Source of the DNA: Caenorhabditis remanei
Lineage: Eukaryota; Nematoda; Chromadorea; Rhabditida; Rhabditidae
NCBI RefSeq assembly: GCF_010183535.1
Contig: NC_071331.1
Coordinates: 24,180,001-24,244,000 of the forward strand
DNA: 64,000 bases
Direction: 5' to 3'
Positions 58,101 through 64,000 of this stretch are shown here, piece by piece. The translations under genes and the position numbers were made by a program. The notes beneath the pieces were generated by a model. It had not been told where the DNA came from and did no database searches. It saw nothing but the letters and a program-made list of their open reading frames with translations. Position 1 is the first letter of the stretch; the number at the start of each line of letters is the position of its first letter.

Positions 58101-59785
58101 AGATGAGTATAATTTTGAGGCATTTTTCTTTTTTGCTCTGGGCTCCTGGGCTCTGGGCTCCTCAACTCCAAAAGTCCATAACACCTAAATGTTCTTCTTC
58201 TTCTTCTTTTTCACAACTTTCTTCGGATATAAAATTTTTATAGGAGTCCTACTACCTACACACCTCCTGTGATGTTCGGTGTGACTAGTACACCGTTATC
58301 CCCAATATCCTACGTCAGGTGTTACACACATCTCTATTCCTCTTTTTCTTTTGATCTTGATTCCCCACGAAACATTTCTCCTCGTGTTTTTACACACCAC
58401 GTCAGTTTTTCAGTTTTTCTTTGTTGTGAAAAATTGAGAGATGATAGCACACACACACACACCTGTTCTCTATATATATTTCATGTGATTTGATATAAAT
58501 TCAAAGAAATTTTTTGAATTGGGAATCTTTGTGGAATTCTGAACCGGAAACCAATAATGTCTTTTTTTGAAAACTTTGAGTTTACCGCCTCTACCGACAC
58601 TTTTTGGCAATGTCCGCGACCAGAGGGAGAGGAATAACGTACTGCTAGGTCTTTCCCCTCCCTCTGATAGCGTGGACATTGGGCTCTGTGGGGTTTGGCG
58701 CGTTCTATGCTGTGCACAGAAGATATTCTTTTTGATAATGTTATAAACCCGATCATGAGAAACATTTTGAGTTAAACCCCGTCTTTCTAGATGAAATTTG
58801 AAGGAAGTTGTGCATTCTGAAAATTTCGAAAATCAAAAGTGCTCTCTGTACGTCTTTCCCCTCCCTCTGATCGCGGATATTGCCGTCGACCAGTGCGGAC
58901 GCTTGTATTAAGGGGTCTAGATGTCTAAAATTGAGGAATCCAACCTAAAATTTGATAGGAAACCCGAATTTTTAAGTCTGAACCCTTGAATTTATAATTT
59001 GAAGGGGGAAAATCAGTGATTTTTGGTCTTTAACCCAAAGTGCTCGCTGTAGGTCCTTCCCCTCCCTCTGATTGCGGACATTGGCGCCAACCTATTCCGA
59101 ATTTAATTGTTGCATTCTTCTTTTTTCTTATCCACCAGAGCTAAGCCATCAGTAACATTTCCCCATAGCTCTGCCCGCCGTCCCAAATCCAATAAAAATG
59201 GTTCATTTGTGGGCGCCTAATTGGGCAGAAAGACACAAACTTGGCGGCTAAATCAAATCTTCTCCACGCAATTCCCCCTAAAACAAAGAAGATTGTGGCT
59301 ATTTTTTCCTGTTTTCGTTAGCCCCAACTTTTTCAATTTCCTTTTTTCGTGTCTTCCATTCCTTTCTTACTTGCTTTATTGTTCTTTTATTCTGTTTTTC
59401 CTCTAAAACCTGTCGTTTTCTACCCTATCCACCGGATTTCGCGAATTGAAACCAATGAATTCAAAATCCCCGTGAAATTCTAAATTGGATACCAAAAAGA
59501 AAATTCCGAAAAGGTAGTCTAAGACCGTCTGGCGCCAATGTCCGCGATCAGTGGGAGGGGAAAGACCTGGCGCTAGGTTGTTCCCCTCCTTCTGGTCGCG
59601 GACATTCGCGGTTTTGGATGTTTTCCGGTATCCAAGGTAGAATTTTACCAGAATTTCGAATATCACATTCTTTTCCCTCAAAATCCCTTTAATTTCCAGC
59701 GGGTGTGGCTGTGTGTCCCAATTATTCCAACATACGCACCACATCCCACCACATCCCACCGCCCATGTCAGAATGAGATCGAGTT

Positions 59786-62700
59786 ATGAAGGTCGATTAC
59801 TTCGAAGTGACCTTAGATAAGGGTATCGATGAGCCGTATCTGGGCGGTGATCCGATCAAAGGTATCATTGAGATGGTGTGCTCGAAACAAGTCAGGATTA
59901 ATGGGCTGATTGTCAGGTTGACCGGTGTCGCGGAGACAGGTGGGTGATGTCAAAATTGAAATTCCAGAAAAATTTAATAAATTGGGAATGCCCGCGACCA
60001 GATGGAGGGCGTAGACCTAGCAGTAGGTTGTTGCCCTCCCTCTGATCGCGGACATTGGCGGGATTTTCAATTTTGCTATTTTGCATTTTTGCAGGTTGGC
60101 GAAGCAGGCAGGACGATCTACCCTACGAGAGCCGACACACATTTATGGATGAGCAGATTGACCTGACAACGTAAGCGCCGCTTCCCCGCAATGTCCGCGA
60201 TCAGAGGGAGGGGAAAGACCTAGCCGTAGGTTGATGCCCTCCCTGCGATCGCAGACATTGCGGTCTTTGCTGTCTGGCTTGTTCTAGGCTATGCTCAGAT
60301 GTTATTCTTTTCAATAATTTTAAAAACCCGGTCATGGCAAACATTTTGAGCCAAAACCGACTTTCTAGCTAAAATTTGAAGGGAGTTACGTGTTCTCAAA
60401 GTTTGGAACAAGTAAAGTGTTCTCTGTGGGTCAAAAATGAGATATCCGACCTAAAATTTGATGGGAAACCCGAATTTACAGGTCTTAACCCCTGAATTCA
60501 TGATTTGCAGTGGGAAAACCATGGTTTTTAGTTCTTAACCCAAAGTGCTCTCTGTCGGTCTTTCCACTCCCATTTACCTCAGATTTCTCTGTGAATTTTG
60601 AGCCAAAAACGGGGAGATTTGGAGCAATTTAAGGAACTAGTCTAGAATTTTACGGGAATCCCGAATTTTATAGTTTCTTTCTGCAGAACGATCGCGGAAC
60701 ACTGCACCGACGAGTTCGAACTACACGAAGGGAAACATAGTGTGGAATTTGAAGGCCGGATACCCCTCGACGTGTTATCATCGGTGGAACGAGAGAATCA
60801 TGGAAGTATACGGTATATGTGCACCGCTTTGATGGCTATACCAGAGGATGGCGACACGGAGGTGGTGTCAGGTAGAGTTAAAGAGGGGCTACAGTACATA
60901 CTTCATATAAAAATTTACAGAAAAAACGTTCAAAGTGTTCTCATTACTCAATCTAGACGCACCATATCTACACGATAAGTCACATGTCACGGAGGAGGAG
61001 GAAGTGAGTTCTTTTTTTTTTGAAAACTTACAAGGCACGCCGAAAATACAAAAAAATTGATTTTTTCAAAAAACTGGGAATGTCCGCGATCAGAGGGAGG
61101 GCAACAACCTATTGATAGGTTTACGCACTCCTGCTGATCTCGGAGTGAGTGTCGCTAGAGAGGTCCTGGGGTAAACATTATTGCAGAATGCTCAAAAATT
61201 TGATAAAATTGAAGTTTACAAAGTTAATAACCTAGAAAACCGCATTAAAGGAAAAACTGGCTGGAAATTTGAAAGTGCGACTAATACCAAATATCATCAT
61301 CAGGTCTTAGAAAACTCAGAATGTGTTGAACATTGTAAAAACATGAAAGTCTATCAAAAATCTGGTTTCTGGTGTTGAATTTCATCGAGTTTCCTCCTCA
61401 TTTCCTTAATTTATAGGTAACCGGTTGTTGTGGTCGACGGAAAGGCGCAATCATCGCAACAATGCAAATCGAACAAATCGGAGTGATGCCTGGAATGACT
61501 TCGAAAATCAGTCTGACGGTGGAGAATAAGACGAAAAAACGGAAAAAATGGATGAGAAAGAAAGTGAGACTGAAAATTTGGGAATGTGAGACTTAAGGAG
61601 ATGGTTTTAGGGTTTGAAGGGTCCGGGGTTCGACCCCGGGTGCTTGAAAAAGTGTTTTATTTTTATTTTTGGGTTTTTGGTACCAATCTGACAACCAGGG
61701 TTCGACCCCCACGGGTATCAATGTTTTTTGTTTTTTTATTTTTAACATTTTGGTACTAATCTGACGTCCAAGGTTCGACTCTTGATGCTGGCAAGGCTTT
61801 TTTGACTTTCACTTTGATTTCTGACATTTTTTTTCATCTAAGCTAGATAGAAGTATAATTGCGAGGAAGATGAGAATAGCTCTTGGTAAAACGACTTGTA
61901 CATGTTTTTGAAAAACCATTCCCTATTTTGTATGTTTGAGAAAAGCTTCTCCGTATTCCGGGAGTGGTTTTCTCGAACATTCGAATTATCATCATTTGAG
62001 TTTATGCACGCATAAGTCGTTTGACCAAGAGCTATTCTCATCTTCCTCGCAATTATACTTCTATCTAGCTTAGATGAAAAAAAATGTCAGAAATCAAAGT
62101 CAAAAAAGCTTTGCCAGCATCAAGAGTCGAACCTTGGACGTCAGATTAGTACCAAAATGTTAAAAATAAAAAAACAAAAAACATTGATACCCGTGGGGGT
62201 CGAACCCTGGTTGTCAGATTGGTACCAAAAACCCAAAAATAAAAATAAAACACTTTTTCAAGCACCCGGGGTCGAACCCCGGACCCTTCAAACCCTAAAA
62301 CCATCTCCTTTTTGAGTCAAATTTTACTCGATTTTCAATGGTGTCGAAATGTCTGGTGTCGAAACGTCTGGTGTCGAAACGTCTGGTGTCGAGATGTCTG
62401 GTGTCGAAATGTCCCGGAGCCTAAAAATCGATTTAAAAAATAATTAAATATTCGAAAAAAACATGACTTTTTTTCTACAAAAACACACATTTTGCATGTG
62501 AAAAATTCCGGAATAACATACTAATTGTCATTAATTGCTCAAATAATTAGCCGGGAAACGCCTACTGTGAAAAATATTTCGCAGGCTGAAACGCAAGTGC
62601 GGCAGAGAATTGTGGGCGGAGCTTAAACTGCAAGCGGATGAATTTCCAAAAGATTTATCATGTTAAATCGATAAAAAACACGAATTTATCGCAAAAAATT

Positions 62701-63913
62701 GAAAATTCATACCGTGTTCTCGAAATTTCTCAGGAAAAATTGATTTTTCAAAGCTAATTAGTGAAGAATTAATGACAATTAATGCATAAGTATGTTATTC
62801 TTCCATTCTTCATAGGCAAAATGCGTATTTTTTGATTTCACGAATTTTCAAATGTTTTAAATGTAAATTTTGATAAAACTTTGCAAATAATTAATTAATT
62901 TTTCCCCTCAGGAAAACCATGAATGCGTGCTACTCTCTCTGTGTCAACAACTGGATTTCGTCGCTGTGAACAGGAATGATCCAATGATGATCGATAGGAA
63001 GTCTATTACGATAGCAGTCGAGTCACATGTGAGTATTTAATATTTATATCGAGAAAAAACAGAAAAAAAACAGTAAAAATTTGTTTAAAAAGTGGAAAAA
63101 GGAATTGAGCTAAAATCTTGTCCGACAGGACTACACGGGGGACACGCGGAAAAACTCTTCCACCACAGCTCCATTAAATGCGATTTTCAGCATTTCCGTC
63201 TAGAATTAAAGTTTGTTAGAATTTTCCCAAATTCTTACTGTAGCTTAAAGACGCATAGCAAAAATAGTGAAAGTTTTCATACAGTACACAAAAATTTCTC
63301 TCAAATCGAAATCAGTGAATGTCTTTGGTCTTCTAAATTTTATTTTCTAATCATTTTTATCGTCGGGGTATGCGCACAATAGACTTCAGACGCTTTTCTT
63401 GTGACGCCTTAAAATTAGATTTCGGAGTGAGAGAGGGCGCCGTGTGAAGAGTATCATATTCAGAAAATAGACAGTTCAGGCCTTCTTTAAAGCTGTAATC
63501 AGACAATTTCAGCGAAACTTTGAAAAATATCTCTGCAGACCCCTATAGCGGCACCTACTTGCAATGTCCGCGATCAGAGGGAGGGCGTCGACAGGCGCCG
63601 CTAGAGGGGTCAGCTTGGATATTTTTCACAATATTTTCATATATCATCTAACTTGCACCAATCGCAGACAGTTTCAGCTTGTTAACCTAATCATCTATCT
63701 CATTTGCAGGGAACATGCAAAACAAAAGCGGGCGCCGGTCCCCAGACGAAAGAAATCGAATTCAGTGTGCCGCCTAACCTGCCGCCAACTTCCATCCACG
63801 CGAATCGTCTCGTTACAGTATCCTATTTTTTCAAATTAGATTTGGATCATTTCGATTTGGTTCTACCGGTTATAGTGGGCAGTTCGAAGAGTGTTCCCGG
63901 ATCTGTTAAATAG
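59786..63913 (+). CDS. Arrestin-domain-containing protein (ARRDC-like)
   Basis: Seven exons with consistent phases (59786-59939, 60095-60170, 60687-60871, 60921-61003, 61417-61563, 62912-63028, 63710-63913) encode 321 residues. The N-terminal arrestin fold is seen in YFEVTLDKG, YLGGDPIKGIIEM, INGLIVRLTGVAET, and LHEGKHSVEFEGRIPLDV. The C-terminal fold is seen in KTFKVFSLLNLD, VTGCCGRRKGAI (a typical hinge CCG), TSKISLTVEN, IEFSVPP and VTVSYFFKLDL ... VLPVIVG. Alpha-arrestins of this type act as adaptors in membrane-protein ubiquitylation and trafficking. The protein is short and ends soon after the C fold with no visible PPxY motif, so coupling to HECT ligases is not evident. Introns carry hairpin-family copies and a 715-bp foldback. 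Confidence 0.9.
61596..62310. repeat. 715-bp foldback element carrying tRNA T-arm-like sequences
   Basis: Arms of about 300 bp (61596-61900 and 62010-62310) are almost perfect reverse complements around a roughly 110-bp centre. Each arm contains three GGTTCGA stem-loops: CCGGGGTTCGACCCCGG, CCAGGGTTCGACCCCCA and CCAAGGTTCGACTCTTG, spaced by about 90-95 bp of AT-rich sequence. It lies in intron 5 of the arrestin-domain gene. Confidence 0.9.
62339..62411. repeat. GGTGTCGAAACGTCT microsatellite
   Basis: Five copies of the 15-bp unit GTGTCGAAA(C/T)GTCTG directly behind the foldback element. Confidence 0.75.
62412..62911. other. Distal part of arrestin-domain intron 5
   Basis: AT-rich, with a weak inverted pair AATAACATACTAATTGTCAT / ATGACAATTAATGC...GTATGTTATT (about 62511 and 62768). 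No exon recognised. Confidence 0.4.
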
Positions 63914-64000
63914 GTTTTTGATTTATGATGGAAATGCGCTCTACTGACAAGTCAATAGAGCGCATTTTCATTTCCTACTCTCTGATAATTAATTACTTTG

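Larger units (their letters stand above)
54433..59785. other. Long gene-poor region upstream of the arrestin-domain gene
   Basis: No convincing exon was found in 5.3 kb. It contains hairpins of the GTCCGCGATCAGAGGGAGG family, a GCGCTC foldback (57372-57472), a large imperfect inverted repeat (57760-58100), purine/pyrimidine-rich tracts (56080-56300), and a likely trans-splice acceptor TTTCCAG at about 59699 that begins the 5' UTR of the next gene. Confidence 0.45.
55859..63605. repeat. Family of about 70-bp palindromic hairpins (GTCCGCGATCAGAGGGAGG)
   Basis: Full hairpins lie at about 55859-55932, 56870-56943, 58606-58681, 59536-59608, 59987-60060, 60188-60262 and 61076-61145; single arms at about 55376, 58850, 59050 and 63560. 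Outer arms read AATGTCCGCGATCAGAGGGA and TCCCTCTGATCGCGGACATT; the centre is GACCTAGC-n-TAGGTT. All copies fall between 55.3 and 63.6 kb, upstream of and inside the arrestin-domain gene. Confidence 0.9.

Noticed and set aside
60742..60978. Separate small gene starting MEFEGRIPLDV
   Set aside because: It is part of arrestin-domain exon 3; the flanking splice sites and fold continuity place it inside the seven-exon gene.
61600..61800. Three functional tRNA genes suggested by GGTTCGA boxes
   Set aside because: No D-arm, anticodon arm or acceptor stem accompanies them, and they are mirrored in an inverted repeat.

Overview
The window is nuclear DNA from a nematode, almost certainly a Caenorhabditis species. 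Evidence: AT-rich introns ending in TTTTCAG, short genes on both strands, start codons lying directly behind TTTCAG acceptors (typical of spliced-leader trans-splicing), and three genes with the nematode WSN domain. Species was not determined. All gene models below were built by hand from splice signals, reading-frame phase and remembered protein families; nothing was searched in a database.

Layout. 1-395 (+): the last two exons of an unidentified gene. 1.2-8.0 kb (-): a UQCC2-like mitochondrial assembly factor and shq-1 (box H/ACA RNP assembly). 9.4-36.7 kb (+): three tandem paralogues encoding large type I membrane proteins, each with signal peptide, Ser/Pro-rich segment, WSN domain, long helical ectodomain, one transmembrane helix and one or two cytoplasmic tyrosine-phosphatase (PTP) domains. 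Between and around them on the minus strand lie complete and broken pieces of shq-1, a SENP8/ulp-3-like NEDD8 protease and TDP1. 37.1-38.6 kb: a young-looking Merlin DNA transposon. 39.3-49.6 kb (-): TDP1, TP53RK/Bud32 and TSR3. 50.6-52.0 kb (+): a cysteine-form SELENOF/Sep15 homologue. 52.0-59.7 kb: no gene seen, several foldback repeats. 59.8-63.9 kb (+): an arrestin-domain protein in a region crowded with one family of short palindromic hairpins.

The most interesting structure is the 9-41 kb locus. The minus-strand order TDP1 - ulp-3 - shq-1 has been split by WSN-PTP genes and partly duplicated. One intact ulp-3 can be assembled only from exon 1 at 26950-26690 and exon 2 at 16662-16297, which leaves a whole WSN-PTP gene on the opposite strand inside a 10 kb intron. 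A second exon 2 (8958-9075) lost its catalytic Asp and Cys. A second exon 1 (36.9-38.7 kb) is split by the Merlin element, whose 8-bp target duplication and unoccupied paralogous site are both visible. TDP1 and shq-1 each left a truncated duplicate.

The WSN-PTP proteins also reverse the usual receptor-PTP plan. In the two double-domain proteins the membrane-proximal domain has lost the P-loop Arg and the WPD Asp, while the distal domain keeps both. The single-domain paralogue is a predicted pseudophosphatase. Genes 2 and 3 share a palindrome-rich upstream region that gene 1 lacks, and all three share a small hairpin just before the acceptor of the large WSN exon.
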